Origin: Desulfobulbaceae bacterium | Lineage (GTDB): Bacteria; Desulfobacterota; Desulfobulbia; Desulfobulbales; Desulfobulbaceae | Direction of reading: 5' to 3' | Length of the DNA: 43,204 nucleotides | NCBI GenBank assembly: GCA_030613515.1 | Contig: JAUWLT010000002.1 | Span: 1-43,204, forward strand | In this document: positions 17,097 through 26,014 of the stretch, in pieces | How positions within the stretch are numbered: position 1 is the first letter of the stretch | How the letters are laid out: each line of letters opens with the position of its first letter | Program-made: the position numbers and the translations under genes | The notes under the pieces: generated by a model | Seen by the model: only the letters and a program-made list of their open reading frames with translations | Told to the model about the DNA's origin: nothing | Database searches by the model: none

Positions 17097-19565
17097 TTAC
17101 TGGATGTGTACGGTCTTGAGCCTCAACGCATTGCTCACAACCGAAACGGAACTTAAACTCATGGCCGCTGCAGCAATTATCGGGCTGAGCAGAATACCGA
17201 AGGCCGGATACAGAATACCGGCAGCCACCGGTACTCCAAGGGAGTTATAAACAAAAGCAAAAAAGAGATTCTGCTTGATATTGGCCATGGTGGCCCGTGA
17301 CAGTTTCCTGGCCCGGACTATGCCGGTGAGATCACCTTTCACCAGAGTGACTCCGGCGCTTTCCATGGCCACATCAGTACCGGTGCCCATGGCAATACCA
17401 ACCTGGGCTTGAGCCAGGGCAGGGGCATCATTTATGCCGTCACCAGCCATGGCAACGACTTTTCCTTCGTCCTGAAAGCGTTTGACTGCAGCAGCTTTCT
17501 CCTCGGGAAGCACCTCGGCCACCACCTCGTCAATATCAAGTTTTGCTGCCACTGCTTCGGCAGTCGCCTGGTTGTCACCGGTGAGCATCACGACCCGTAA
17601 TCCTTCATCATGCAGTTCTTTGATAGCAGCCGGGGTAGATTCCTTGATTGGGTCAGAGACAGCAACAATACCGGCCAATTTGTCCCGGGCAGCGACAAAC
17701 ATAACGGTCTGTCCCTCTTTTCGCATTGCTTCAGCCTTTTCTGCCAGCTCATCGGTGTTGATACCTCCATCTTCCATCAGCTTACTGTTGCCGAGAAGAG
17801 TAACCACACCATCAACAATTCCCCTTACTCCCTTGCCGGTAACGGAATCAAATTCATCCACGGTGACGGTGCTGATCTCCTTGTCTTCCGCCCCGGACAC
17901 AATTGCAGCAGCCAGAGGATGTTCGCTTGTTTTTTCAAGACTTGCAGCAAGCTTAAGCAGAGTGTCTTTATTCGTACCCTGCGCTGCAACCAGGCCGGTA
18001 AGTTTAGGTTTCCCCAAAGTCAGGGTGCCCGTCTTATCCACCACCAGGGTATCAACCTTGCGCATGGTCTCAATGGTCTCAGCATTTTTAAACAGCACAC
18101 CCATTGTCGCCCCCTTGCCGGTGGCAACCATGATGGACATGGGGGTAGCCAGCCCAAGAGCGCATGGGCAGGCGATAATCAAAACAGACACTGCTGCAAT
18201 AAGGGCATAGGCAAGCCTTGGATCGGGGCCGAAGAAATACCAGATAGCAAAGGCCAGCAAAGCGATAGCTATAACCACCGGGACAAAATAGCCGGCCACA
18301 AGATCTGCCAGTTTTTGAATAGGAGCGCGGCTGCGCTGGGCATCGACCACCATTTGAACGATTTGGGCCAGCAAAGTATCACTGCCGACCTTTTCAGCAC
18401 GCATGGAAAGTGAACCGGTTGTGTTGACTGTGGCCCCGATCACCTTATCTCCTGCATTTTTTTGTACAGGAATAGGTTCCCCGGAAATCATCGACTCATC
18501 CACCGAGCTTGAGCCGTCAAGGACTTCACCGTCTACGGGCACCTTCTCGCCCGGCCTGATCCGCAACACATCTCCTGTCTGGACATGTTCCAGGGGAATA
18601 TCTTCTTCTGAACCGTCACTATTAATTTTTCTGGCCGTTTTGGGTGCCAGACCCAGTAATGCCTTAATAGCCGCACCTGTCTGACTTCGAGCCCGCAGTT
18701 CCATGACTTGCCCAAGAAGAATCAGGGTGACAATGACGGCCGCCGCCTCAAAATACACACTCACAGCACCTTCAGGTCCGCGCATGCTTGCCGGAAAAAG
18801 ACCAGGAAGCAGCACCGCAATAAGGCTGTAGATATACGCCACAGAAACCCCCAGGCTGATGAGTGTGAACATGTTCAGGCTTTTATTGATTACAGATTGG
18901 ACGCCTCGAACATAAAATGGCCAGCCGGCCCAGAGTACGACAGGGGTTGCCAGAATCAGTTCAAGCCGGCCCAGGGTCCTGTCGGATGCCAGTTGTTCCA
19001 GCAGCTGTCCTCCCGGCAACATGTCGCGCATGGCAATGATCACCAGCGGCACGGTCAGGATTGCACCGAAAATAAACCGCTTGCGCATGTAGTCGTATTC
19101 AGGATTCTGCTCATCTTCCTCAAGTATAATGGTCCGAGCTTCCAGGGCCATGCCGCATTTTGGACAGTTTCCCGGCTCATCCTGAACTATTTCCGGGTGC
19201 ATGGGACAGGTATATTCAGTCTTGACCGAACCAACTGGAACAAGTGGTTCCAAAGCCATACCGCACTTGGGACAACTACCCGGCCCATCCTGCTCCACCT
19301 CCGGGTGCATGGGGCAGGTGTAGAGCGTGCCGGTTTGCTGGTGCTCCTCCACCACAGGTTTCGGGGTTGTGTCGGTTTTGATGAACGCGGCAGGATTTTT
19401 GCTAAACGCAGTCAGGCAATGGTCACTGCAAAAATAGTAGGTTTCGCCCTCATGAACATGGGGCGTAAATCCATTCTTATCGTCAGTGCTCATACCGCAG
19501 ACCGGGTCAACATAGCTCACTGTTGCCTGGTGATGACCGCGTTGATGTGGTGTTGGAGTTGTCAT
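17097..19565 (-). CDS. copA: Copper-translocating P1B-type ATPase with YHS and heavy-metal-binding domains
   Basis: 822 residues. The N-terminus has a YHS domain (DPVCGM at 20-25, YYFCSDHC 43-50) and two heavy-metal-binding repeats (TCPMHPEV...[10 protein letters not shown] and TCPMHPEI...[10 protein letters not shown]). The P-type ATPase core follows with the transmembrane metal site CPC (466-468), the phosphorylated D510 in DKTGTLT, the SEHP histidine-proline pair (547-550), TGDN and GDGINDAP (708-715), and the eighth-helix [15 protein letters not shown] typical of Cu(I) exporters. It would export Cu(I) from the cytoplasm. It is the first gene of a minus-strand operon, with a candidate sigma-54 promoter at 19643-19659 and a ribosome-binding site AGGAGGTG. 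Confidence 0.95.
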   Translation of the reverse strand: MTTPTPHQRGHHQATVSYVDPVCGMSTDDKNGFTPHVHEGETYYFCSDHCLTAFSKNPAAFIKTDTTPKPVVEEHQQTGTLYTCPMHPEVEQDGPGSCPKCGMALEPLVPVGSVKTEYTCPMHPEIVQDEPGNCPKCGMALEARTIILEEDEQNPEYDYMRKRFIFGAILTVPLVIIAMRDMLPGGQLLEQLASDRTLGRLELILATPVVLWAGWPFYVRGVQSVINKSLNMFTLISLGVSVAYIYSLIAVLLPGLFPASMRGPEGAVSVYFEAAAVIVTLILLGQVMELRARSQTGAAIKALLGLAPKTARKINSDGSEEDIPLEHVQTGDVLRIRPGEKVPVDGEVLDGSSSVDESMISGEPIPVQKNAGDKVIGATVNTTGSLSMRAEKVGSDTLLAQIVQMVVDAQRSRAPIQKLADLVAGYFVPVVIAIALLAFAIWYFFGPDPRLAYALIAAVSVLIIACPCALGLATPMSIMVATGKGATMGVLFKNAETIETMRKVDTLVVDKTGTLTLGKPKLTGLVAAQGTNKDTLLKLAASLEKTSEHPLAAAIVSGAEDKEISTVTVDEFDSVTGKGVRGIVDGVVTLLGNSKLMEDGGINTDELAEKAEAMRKEGQTVMFVAARDKLAGIVAVSDPIKESTPAAIKELHDEGLRVVMLTGDNQATAEAVAAKLDIDEVVAEVLPEEKAAAVKRFQDEGKVVAMAGDGINDAPALAQAQVGIAMGTGTDVAMESAGVTLVKGDLTGIVRARKLSRATMANIKQNLFFAFVYNSLGVPVAAGILYPAFGILLSPIIAAAAMSLSSVSVVSNALRLKTVHIQ

Positions 19566-19642
19566 GGGATCACCTCCTGTGCAGCAGGAAAGAGTAAGTG
19601 GATGCCTCTGACTTAATCCAGACGCTTTCTCTACTATATGTC

Positions 19643-19659
19643 ATGCATAGAGTGAGCCG
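19643..19659 (-). promoter_or_regulatory. Candidate sigma-54 promoter of the copA operon
   Basis: On the minus strand CGGCTCACTCTATGCAT has GG and GC separated by ten bases, as required for -24/-12 elements (consensus TGGCACG-N4-TTGCA). The -12 part TGCAT is good and the -24 part is weaker. It lies about 80 bases before the copA start. Confidence 0.5.
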
Positions 19660-19754
19660 GAATTATTTCATTTTGTTATGCTATTGATAACTAAGTGAAA
19701 TAGTAGCTGAAAAAAAAGTTTGACAAAGTGGTTCTAAAAAATAAGGTAGGATAG

Positions 19755-19790
19755 TGTCTCAAAATCAGGCAGTTTAAGCTTTCTGAGACA
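19755..19790. promoter_or_regulatory. TGTCTCA...TGAGACA dyad, candidate enhancer site
   Basis: TGTCTCA (19755-19761) and TGAGACA (19784-19790) are perfect inverted copies. The dyad sits about 100-130 bases upstream of the copA -24 element, the usual place for a bacterial enhancer-binding protein. The same half-site occurs at 22187. Confidence 0.45.
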
Positions 19791-19837
19791 TGAAGAGTGT
19801 CTACAAACAAGACACCATTGTTCAAGATGGTAGTGCA

Positions 19838-21031
19838 TTATTCTGATAGTGGGAGGGTTTGCTGGAACACCGGATAAGAGATGGGTGCAGTGTTCCGGTA
19901 TCCGATTCTTTGACGACGTGCTTCATCCAGGAGATGATAGCGCACGGTTACGGTAAGTGTACTGCCACCGAGTAAGTTATCATGTTTCCAGCTGAAGGAA
20001 AATGTTTCAGGCATATTCTTTTTCAGTCTTGTGTCCCACAGATCGACAATAAAGGGCCGCCACATGATGGTCCGTTTAAGCGTGTAAGTTTTCTCTTTGA
20101 AAACCTTACCCGAAGGCTCGCTCAGGGAAAAGAGGATGGTCAGGTGGCGGTCCGGAGTACCGGTGGGCAGGAAATGATCTGCTCCGATGTTGGTTAAGCT
20201 AAGATTTGCCTTCCTGCTTTTTCCTTTTTTGATAATTTCAAGATCGGCCTGGAGCGCTTTTTGTACTGTTTTTCTATCGTGTCCGCCTTGCCAGAGATGA
20301 CGACTGGACTGCCTGTTTTCCCCGTCATCTGCTGCCGGCCTGTTGATTTTTGGCATATGACAACCGTTGCAGTCAATAGTTGCAGCTTGTCCTTTTCTGA
20401 TCTCACTGACTGTTCCGCAGGGCGGTATACGAAAAAAGGTGTCCCAGCGTTTACCGGAAACCACGTGACACTGGCGGCAAACCCCAATCCCGGCGGTCAT
20501 CAGCGGATCAAAACGGGTGGGATGAGGGGCCTCGACGTCTGCATACGGGCCGATAATTACACCGTCCCGGAGATGGCAGACCACGCAGGTTACGCCTTCC
20601 TGCTGAAGCTCCTGGTCAAAATCCGGGTTTTTCTCAAGAATCGGCTTGAAACGTTCCTTGTCCTTGAATCCGAGAACAAGGTTTTCCTGCTGATTCTGCA
20701 AGGGAATATGGCAGTTGAGGCAGATCTGCTGGTTACCGTCAAAGACCAGGTCTACCTGATAATATGGATCTGTCCAGGCTTTGGCATGCATACTGGTTGA
20801 CCATTCCCGGTAGATCTGTTGGTGACATTCACCGCAGGATGCGGCTTTCAGGGATTCTATCCCCTCCGGGGGAATGGTGATGAGCATGGGCACGGCAAAA
20901 TCATCGCTGACCACGAAGATATTCATGGGCCGAACCATTCTCCAGGTCAGGAATACTGTGCCGGCCAGGATTATGATTGACCAGATAATCTTTTTTGGTG
21001 TTGCTCTTCCCATCATAGGGTTCAGCACCAT
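19838..21031 (-). CDS. Membrane-anchored five-heme cytochrome c
   Basis: 397 residues. One N-terminal membrane helix (residues 15-33) anchors it, with the rest periplasmic. Five CxxCH heme sites are visible at 66-70 (CGECH), 104-108 (CLNCH), 149-153 (CVVCH), 185-189 (CRQCH) and 221-225 (CNGCH). After the heme domain, residues 250-397 form a beta-rich domain (LTNIGADHFLPTGTPDRHL). The layout resembles cytochrome c554-type multiheme proteins. The electron partner is unknown. Its ATG is 7 bases behind the end of the DsrE-like selenoprotein gene, so the two are translationally linked; a redox pair is a reasonable inference. Confidence 0.88.
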   Translation of the reverse strand: MVLNPMMGRATPKKIIWSIIILAGTVFLTWRMVRPMNIFVVSDDFAVPMLITIPPEGIESLKAASCGECHQQIYREWSTSMHAKAWTDPYYQVDLVFDGNQQICLNCHIPLQNQQENLVLGFKDKERFKPILEKNPDFDQELQQEGVTCVVCHLRDGVIIGPYADVEAPHPTRFDPLMTAGIGVCRQCHVVSGKRWDTFFRIPPCGTVSEIRKGQAATIDCNGCHMPKINRPAADDGENRQSSRHLWQGGHDRKTVQKALQADLEIIKKGKSRKANLSLTNIGADHFLPTGTPDRHLTILFSLSEPSGKVFKEKTYTLKRTIMWRPFIVDLWDTRLKKNMPETFSFSWKHDNLLGGSTLTVTVRYHLLDEARRQRIGYRNTAPISYPVFQQTLPLSE

Positions 21032-21038
21032 CCCGCTG

Positions 21039-21356
21039 TTAAAAACTGATTACCTTGTCACTCGTTTTAATCAGTTGATAGAGATCAATCTGTTTAGCAC
21101 GGCTGTGATATCCATCCTCCACTCCATGGAGGTCAAGAAGTTTACCTCAGGCCTGCAGCACTCCTTCGGACAGGGTAAAGAGTTTAGCCTGATCCAGAAC
21201 GGGGTATTTCTCTGATGACAGGGCAGCATAGTTGACGCACGGACCATCCAAAAAAATAGTCACCTCGTCCATTTGTTCCAGCATGAGGTTTCCCAGCCTG
21301 AAACAGTTCCAGAGGATTTCAGGATTGTCGCTACAGGCGACCAGGGCGATGTTCAC
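21039..21356 (-). CDS. DsrE-like selenoprotein, in-frame UGA
   Basis: 105 residues if UGA at 21147-21149 is read as selenocysteine, U70. The first part, NIALVACSDNPEILWNCFRL and EVTIFLDGPCVNY, is a DsrE/DsrF-like fold. After the UGA the frame stays open for 35 codons and encodes GKLLDLHGVED and IDLYQLIKTSDKVISF, the standard end of this family, whose redox motif is ACGxCL. Selenocysteine replaces the first Cys; the second is Leu (A-U-G-K-L), so no resolving Cys is present. I chose GTG 21356 because AAGGAG lies 7 bases before it; a TTG two codons earlier is too close. The end is 7 bases before the cytochrome ATG, which supports readthrough. Confidence 0.9.
21116..21132 (-). promoter_or_regulatory. 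Candidate bacterial SECIS element of the DsrE-like gene
   Basis: CCTCCA and TGGAGG form a perfect 6-bp stem with a TGGAG loop. The loop lies 21-25 bases after the UGA, within the window used by bacterial SelB. It is a stronger hairpin than that of the Prx-like gene. Confidence 0.65.
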
Positions 21357-21358
21357 GA

Positions 21359-22021
21359 TCAATCTCCTTGTGTCTGTTTTGAAAAATGTGGTGCAGTTCC
21401 GGAATGTACATCGACGGAGTCAAGGTCAACAATTTTTGAAGTACCATAGTAGTCCTTGATTACCACATCTTCAAGCTGTGAAATTTTCTGTATCAGTATT
21501 TTCAACTCATTCAGGTTGTTCTTGATACCATCCATCTCCCGGTACGGTTCGGAATTCCGGTCAAAATCGTCCTGGAGGAGTTCCAGGTTACCCATGGCCA
21601 CAAATAGAGGACTGTTCATCTCATGGGCCACGGTTCCGGCCAGCGCCTTTATCGATTCCAACCTTTCCCTTGCACGGGCCTTTTGCCTGTCCTGCAAGAA
21701 ACCCGTAGTGACTGCCACGATGTTAAACAGGCCGATCTCCAGCAACCGATCCAGATCACCAGGGGTAAACCCTCGCCAGTGAAAAGTTGCATAGGTAAGA
21801 TAAAACGCTGTGATGGACAGGGCGGTGATAACTGCCCCGCGAAGACCAAACCAGAACCCACTGAGAATGATCGGCAGAAAGTAGAGTTCCCTGGCAACAA
21901 TGTGCCCTTTTTCAAAAACATGAGGAACCACCAGGTGCAGTGCACTGATGCCGATGACCATACAAACAATGGCCAGCAACTTCTGTTTGCCTAAGGATTG
22001 CTGAATTTCAGTAGAAGCCAT
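21359..22021 (-). CDS. Membrane histidine-kinase-like protein lacking the ATPase domain
   Basis: 220 residues. Residues 1-112 are the same DUF4118-like membrane module found in the kinase at 13542 (ARELYFLPIILSGFWFGLRG; LLEIGLFNIVAVTTGFLQDRQ). A dimerisation helix follows with H133 in TVAHEMNSPLF. After the second helix (to about residue 185) there is only a short tail; the N, G1 and G2 ATP-binding boxes are absent. The frame ends at a clean stop overlapping the start region of the DsrE gene, so this looks like an intended form, not a frameshift. It may receive phosphate from, or form heterodimers with, the full kinases nearby. It is the first gene of the unit containing the DsrE selenoprotein and cytochrome. 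Confidence 0.82.
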   Translation of the reverse strand: MASTEIQQSLGKQKLLAIVCMVIGISALHLVVPHVFEKGHIVARELYFLPIILSGFWFGLRGAVITALSITAFYLTYATFHWRGFTPGDLDRLLEIGLFNIVAVTTGFLQDRQKARARERLESIKALAGTVAHEMNSPLFVAMGNLELLQDDFDRNSEPYREMDGIKNNLNELKILIQKISQLEDVVIKDYYGTSKIVDLDSVDVHSGTAPHFSKQTQGD

Positions 22022-22082
22022 TATGCATCTCCTTTGATGTATTCTACGGTAACGATTTTTTTTAGTCTCTTATTGGATAGAT

Positions 22083-22098
22083 TCCATAAATCGTGCCA
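22083..22098 (-). promoter_or_regulatory. Candidate sigma-54 promoter of the kinase-DsrE-cytochrome operon
   Basis: TGGCACGATTTATGGA on the minus strand matches the -24 element perfectly (TGGCACG). The -12 element is imperfect (ATGGA, with GG where GC is expected). It lies about 62 bases before the ATG at 22021. Confidence 0.4.
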
Positions 22099-22186
22099 GT
22101 ACTAAGATCATCTGCGTTAAATCAATAAATATATATCATATCGAACTGTTATCATGACAGATCCTTGGCTGGGCCTTGCCTAAAAA

Positions 22187-22224
22187 TGAGACACCTGAAC
22201 CTTTTTTCAAAGCATAGGTGTCTT
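22187..22224. promoter_or_regulatory. Dyad between divergent sigma-54 promoters, candidate enhancer site
   Basis: TGAGACACCT (22187-22196) and AGGTGTCTT (22216-22224) form an 8-bp perfect inverted repeat (AGACACCT/AGGTGTCT). The left arm carries the same TGAGACA half-site as 19784-19790. It is about 90 bases from the minus-strand promoter at 22083 and 110-145 bases from the plus-strand promoter at 22332. The T run after it could also make it a terminator, but no plus-strand gene lies upstream. Confidence 0.45.
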
Positions 22225-22331
22225 GTTTTTAGACAGAAGAGAAAATTTTTTGCTCCGGGTTATTTGTCCGTTGCCTGGTTATCCCACTGGAATCTATTAC
22301 ATTGTAAAAAATATGGTTGTTCTCATGAAAC

Positions 22332-22347
22332 GGGCACGATGTCTGCT
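22332..22347 (+). promoter_or_regulatory. Sigma-54 promoter of the Met/Gly-rich protein gene
   Basis: GGGCACGATGTCTGCT has GGCACG and TGCT with GG and GC separated by exactly ten bases. It lies 59 bases before the ATG at 22406. It is one of the better sigma-54 matches in the window. Confidence 0.65.
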
Positions 22348-22405
22348 TAATAAGAGGCAAGTCAGAACCACAAGGCAACATAAACAAACACCCAGGAGAA
22401 AAACA

Positions 22406-22711
22406 ATGAAACGAATCGCTCTTATCACTTTCGCAGGTCTGGCCCTTTTTGCAACCGCTGCTGCTGCTCATCAGAATGGCTGGGGCAACAACTATAAGCG
22501 CGGCAATGGTCACATGCAGCAGGCAGGATATACTGGTGGCGGCTGTGCCATGAATACGAATATGATGGGTCGGGGTATCATGAACAGCAATCAGGGTTTG
22601 ATGGGACCGGGAATGCGTGGCAATGCTACTCCAGGAGCTCAAACGAATACCTGGGGAACGCATCCTGCTTACCAGGGTCAGGTCGGTGATGCGACCACTA
22701 CCGGCAAGTAA
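22406..22711 (+). CDS. Small secreted Met/Gly/Asn-rich protein, probable metal-stress protein
   Basis: 101 residues with a clear signal peptide (MKRIALITFAGLALFATAAAA) and a low-complexity mature part rich in Gly, Asn and Met (MNTNMMGRGIMNSNQG, MGPGMRG). A His near the mature start, one Cys and several Met could bind Cu(I). A ribosome-binding site AGGAGAA precedes it, and a longer upstream reading frame is not supported. It lies directly before a ZraS/ZraR-like pair, the position usually held by the periplasmic chaperone ZraP, but ZraP's helical repeat is not seen. Short hairpins follow the stop (about 22713-22755). A sigma-54 promoter precedes it. Confidence 0.75.
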   Translation: MKRIALITFAGLALFATAAAAHQNGWGNNYKRGNGHMQQAGYTGGGCAMNTNMMGRGIMNSNQGLMGPGMRGNATPGAQTNTWGTHPAYQGQVGDATTTGK

Positions 22712-22857
22712 TCTCGAAAAAAAATCGAGGAGGCGGGCTGATTGTTCGTCTCCTCAGAAGTTCTTTAACTGTACCTTTCTTTTTCTTCTGCAGATACTAT
22801 ACTGAGCTAAAAACGATGTTTTTTTCTCAGTAAATTTAGCTCACCACCATTGATTTC

Positions 22858-24585
22858 ATGTTTGCACTTCCTGACAAGACCGCATTTCAGGTTTCCAAGC
22901 CTCTCCTTGCCATCCTGTTGACCACCCTCCTGCTGACTGGTCTGCTTGTGACTAATACAATGCGTAATCTGAGCAGGGAACAAAAAATCATGGAAAGTTT
23001 TCTCCTTGATGAAGGGCTGACCCTGATCCGCAGCTTTGAGGCCGGCGCCCGCACCACCATGATGCATGAGATGATGGGCGGCAGCCTGCCCATCGAAACG
23101 CTGGTTCAGGAGACTGCCAAGGCTGAGCGCATAGCCTATATTGCCATTATCACTGAAGATGGAACAGTGGTGGCCAGTACAGGGAAACACGATATGACCG
23201 CCGATATCGCCCTCACCCGCAAGGTGCTTGAAAGCCGGGAACCTGCAACCACCATTGTCAACGAGAAAGGTCATGAGCCCATTTTCGAGGTGGCTGCAAT
23301 TTTTCAGATCCTGCCGGCTGTTCAGCCTCCCGGGATGGGGATGATGGGAATGCGTCGCCGGCCAAGTAAATCCCCGGAAACAGCGATGCTGGAGAAAGGG
23401 CAGGCGGTTATTCATCTCGGCCTGAACACCGAAGAGTTGGTCCAGGTCAGACAACAGGACATCAACCACTCGTTATTTATGGGGGGACTTCTTTTACTTC
23501 TGGGAACTGCCGGTTTTTATTTTCTCTTTTTATATCAAGGGATGCGTGTCACCCGGACAACGCTGGCCAACATGAAACTGTATACCAGAAACATCATCGA
23601 GTCCATGCCTGATGGTATGATCACTCTGGACTCGAGGGGACAGATTGTTGCCTGTAATCCCAGGGCTCTTGATTTCATGGAAAAAGATATGGACTCCCTT
23701 AAGGGGAATCGACAGGATGAACTGTTCCGTGGCTGGCCTGCTGATGTGTTGAAAAAAGACGGTAGTGTCTCCTCCTTTGCCTATACCTTTGTTCATGACA
23801 ATGGGGCTGAGATACCGGTGGAGATCAGTGGTTCTCCTTTGCTCGATGATCAGGGCCATGACCTTGGCGCAGTCCTCCTTCTGCGTGATTTGCGGGAAAT
23901 CAGGTCCATGGAAGAACAGTTGGCCCGCTCCCAGCGTCTTGCTGCCCTTGGCCGGATGGCTGCCGGTATAGCACATGAGATCAGAAATCCCCTGGGAACT
24001 CTGCGCGGCTTTGCTCAGTATTTCAGTACCAGGGCGGAAGATGAGGCATCAAAGGAGTACAGCAACCTGATGGTTGGTGAAGTTGACCGTCTAAATGAAA
24101 TTATTTCTTCCCTCTTACAGTTTTCACGCCCTCGGGATCCTGAGTTTAAGCAGGTAAACATCGGTGAACTACTGGAGAAAACAAACAAATTGCTGGAGCA
24201 TGATTTCAAGGAAGGCAATATTACCCTGCACCTGTCTAATAGCTGTGCAACCAGTATTGAAGCTGACAGCGATTTTTTGTTGCAGGTGCTTCTGAACCTG
24301 CTGAAAAATTCACTCAATGCCTGCAGGAAAGGAGATAGTGTTTCTATGTCATGCGAGGATGGTGAACACAATATATATATTACAATCACTGATAATGGTA
24401 TCGGCATGACCAAGGAGGAAAGGGAGCAGATGTTTGATCCGTTTTTCACAACCAGAAAGGTGGGTACCGGCCTTGGTCTTGCAGTCAGTCACCAGATTGT
24501 GGAGCAACACAATGGCTCCTTTGAAGTCAGGTCCAGTATCGGCAAGGGAACCACAATCATCCTGACGTTACCCAAGCAGCAATAA
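22858..24585 (+). CDS. ZraS/AtoS-like sensor histidine kinase
   Basis: 575 residues. Two membrane helices (about 14-34 and 205-226) enclose a periplasmic sensor domain with Met-rich patches (TTMMHEMMGG; PPGMGMMGMRRRP), which could bind copper or another soft metal. A PAS domain covers 245-350 (IIESMPDGMITLDSRGQIVACN). The phospho-acceptor is H373 in GIAHEIRNPLG, and the ATPase domain has NLLKNSLNAC, DNGIGM and GTGLGLAV. The regulator gene follows after 47 bases. No strong ribosome-binding site is seen before the ATG. Confidence 0.92.
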   Translation: MFALPDKTAFQVSKPLLAILLTTLLLTGLLVTNTMRNLSREQKIMESFLLDEGLTLIRSFEAGARTTMMHEMMGGSLPIETLVQETAKAERIAYIAIITEDGTVVASTGKHDMTADIALTRKVLESREPATTIVNEKGHEPIFEVAAIFQILPAVQPPGMGMMGMRRRPSKSPETAMLEKGQAVIHLGLNTEELVQVRQQDINHSLFMGGLLLLLGTAGFYFLFLYQGMRVTRTTLANMKLYTRNIIESMPDGMITLDSRGQIVACNPRALDFMEKDMDSLKGNRQDELFRGWPADVLKKDGSVSSFAYTFVHDNGAEIPVEISGSPLLDDQGHDLGAVLLLRDLREIRSMEEQLARSQRLAALGRMAAGIAHEIRNPLGTLRGFAQYFSTRAEDEASKEYSNLMVGEVDRLNEIISSLLQFSRPRDPEFKQVNIGELLEKTNKLLEHDFKEGNITLHLSNSCATSIEADSDFLLQVLLNLLKNSLNACRKGDSVSMSCEDGEHNIYITITDNGIGMTKEEREQMFDPFFTTRKVGTGLGLAVSHQIVEQHNGSFEVRSSIGKGTTIILTLPKQQ

Positions 24586-24632
24586 ACGATTACTGGGTAG
24601 TTAACTATGTCAGGCAACCAGCGAGATAAAAC

Positions 24633-25988
24633 ATGAAAAAAATATTGATAGTTGATGATGATACAGCTCACCGTACCATGCTCAAGGTCAATCTCATGGC
24701 TGCGGGATACGATATTATAGAGGCTGACGATGGTGACCAGGTGCTGCCCACTCTCGCAGACCATGAAGTGGACCTTATTTTGATGGATTTGAAGATGCAG
24801 CGCATGGACGGCATGGAGGCGATTAAGCAGCTGCGGGAAAAAGGAAGAGTTGAACCGGTAGTGGTGATCACCGCATTTTCTTCGGTAGAATCAGCGGTTG
24901 AGGCCATGAAACACGGAGCCATGGATTATGTTACAAAGCCGGTGGACATAGAGGCTTTAAAACACACCGTGGCCAAAGCGATTGATTTTGAGGCCCTGCG
25001 TGAGGAAAACCAGGAACTGAAGAAAAGACTCGGCGAGCAGTTTGATTTTGGCAATATTATCGGCCGCAGTCCTGCCATGCAGAAAGTTTTTGAGACCCTG
25101 TACCTGGTGGCCCCCTCTGATGCCACTGTCTTGATTACCGGGGAATCCGGTACAGGCAAGGAGTTGATTGCCGGTGCCCTGCACCATAACAGCAACCGTA
25201 AAGAGGGGCCGTTTATCAAGGTCAACTGTGCAGCCCTGCATGAGAACCTTCTGGAATCCGAATTATTCGGCCATGAGAAAGGAGCGTTCACCGGGGCTGA
25301 CAGCCAACGGTTGGGGCGTTTTGAACTGGCAAGCAAGGGCACTCTTTTTTTAGATGAGATCGGTGATATGTCTCTGCAAACCCAGGCTAAAATCCTGCGT
25401 GTTCTCCAGGAAGGTGAACTGGAACGGCTGGGCGGCAACACAACTATAAAGGTAGATGTACGGCTGGTGGTTGCCACCCATAAAAATCTGACTGCCATGA
25501 TTGAAGAGGGCAGCTTTCGTCAGGATCTTTTTTTCAGGCTTTCCGTGGTTCCCATCGAGTTGCCGCCCCTGCGCGAACGTACCGAGGATATACCGGTTCT
25601 GGCTGATTTCTTCCTCAAACGCTATGCCATGAAAAACAAAAAAGATATCAGAGGATTTCATCCACAGTCCCTGATTCTGCTTGCCCGTTACGTCTGGCCG
25701 GGGAATATCCGGGAACTGGAAAACACCATTGAGCGGGCCGTGATTCTCTGCCTTGGCGAGCAGATCACCCCTAAAGAACTGCCGCCGCAGATGCTGCCCG
25801 ATGACTTTAAGATGATTGATAAAGAGCCAAATGCAAATACACCCAGGGGCCTGACCTTAAAAGACGTGGAACGGGAAGCTATCAAGGCAATTCTTGACCA
25901 GACCAACGGCAACAGGTCACAGAGTGCAAAACGGCTGGGTATAGCCCGTCAAACTCTGCTCAACAAAATCAAAGAGTATGGACTGTGA
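24633..25988 (+). CDS. Sigma-54-dependent response regulator (NtrC/ZraR type)
   Basis: 451 residues. The receiver domain has D8-D10 and the phosphorylated D52 (LILMDLKM), the conserved Lys in YVTKPVD, and a linker helix. The AAA+ domain has GESGTGKE, ELFGHEKGAFTGA (the sigma-54 contact loop), FLDEIGDM and FRQDLFFRLSVVPIELPPLRER. The C-terminal Fis-type HTH reads NRSQSAKRLGIARQTLLNKI. It forms a pair with the kinase at 22858. It is the only intact sigma-54 activator in view, so it is the likely driver of the promoters at 22332, 22083, 19643 and perhaps 34480. Confidence 0.95.
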   Translation: MKKILIVDDDTAHRTMLKVNLMAAGYDIIEADDGDQVLPTLADHEVDLILMDLKMQRMDGMEAIKQLREKGRVEPVVVITAFSSVESAVEAMKHGAMDYVTKPVDIEALKHTVAKAIDFEALREENQELKKRLGEQFDFGNIIGRSPAMQKVFETLYLVAPSDATVLITGESGTGKELIAGALHHNSNRKEGPFIKVNCAALHENLLESELFGHEKGAFTGADSQRLGRFELASKGTLFLDEIGDMSLQTQAKILRVLQEGELERLGGNTTIKVDVRLVVATHKNLTAMIEEGSFRQDLFFRLSVVPIELPPLRERTEDIPVLADFFLKRYAMKNKKDIRGFHPQSLILLARYVWPGNIRELENTIERAVILCLGEQITPKELPPQMLPDDFKMIDKEPNANTPRGLTLKDVEREAIKAILDQTNGNRSQSAKRLGIARQTLLNKIKEYGL

Positions 25989-26002
25989 TTGTTTTTATCA
26001 CA
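25984..26002. terminator. Short hairpin between convergent genes
   Basis: TGTGAT (25984-25989) pairs with ATCACA (25997-26002) around a T-rich loop. It overlaps the stop codon of the response regulator and separates it from the convergent STAS gene. Stem length is only 6 bp. Confidence 0.3.
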
Positions 26003-26014
26003 CAACATAGTCGC

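Noticed and set aside
21147-21362. Truncated 71-residue DsrE protein ending at the UGA
   Set aside because: Homologous sequence continues in frame for 35 codons after the UGA, so it is a selenocysteine codon rather than a true stop.
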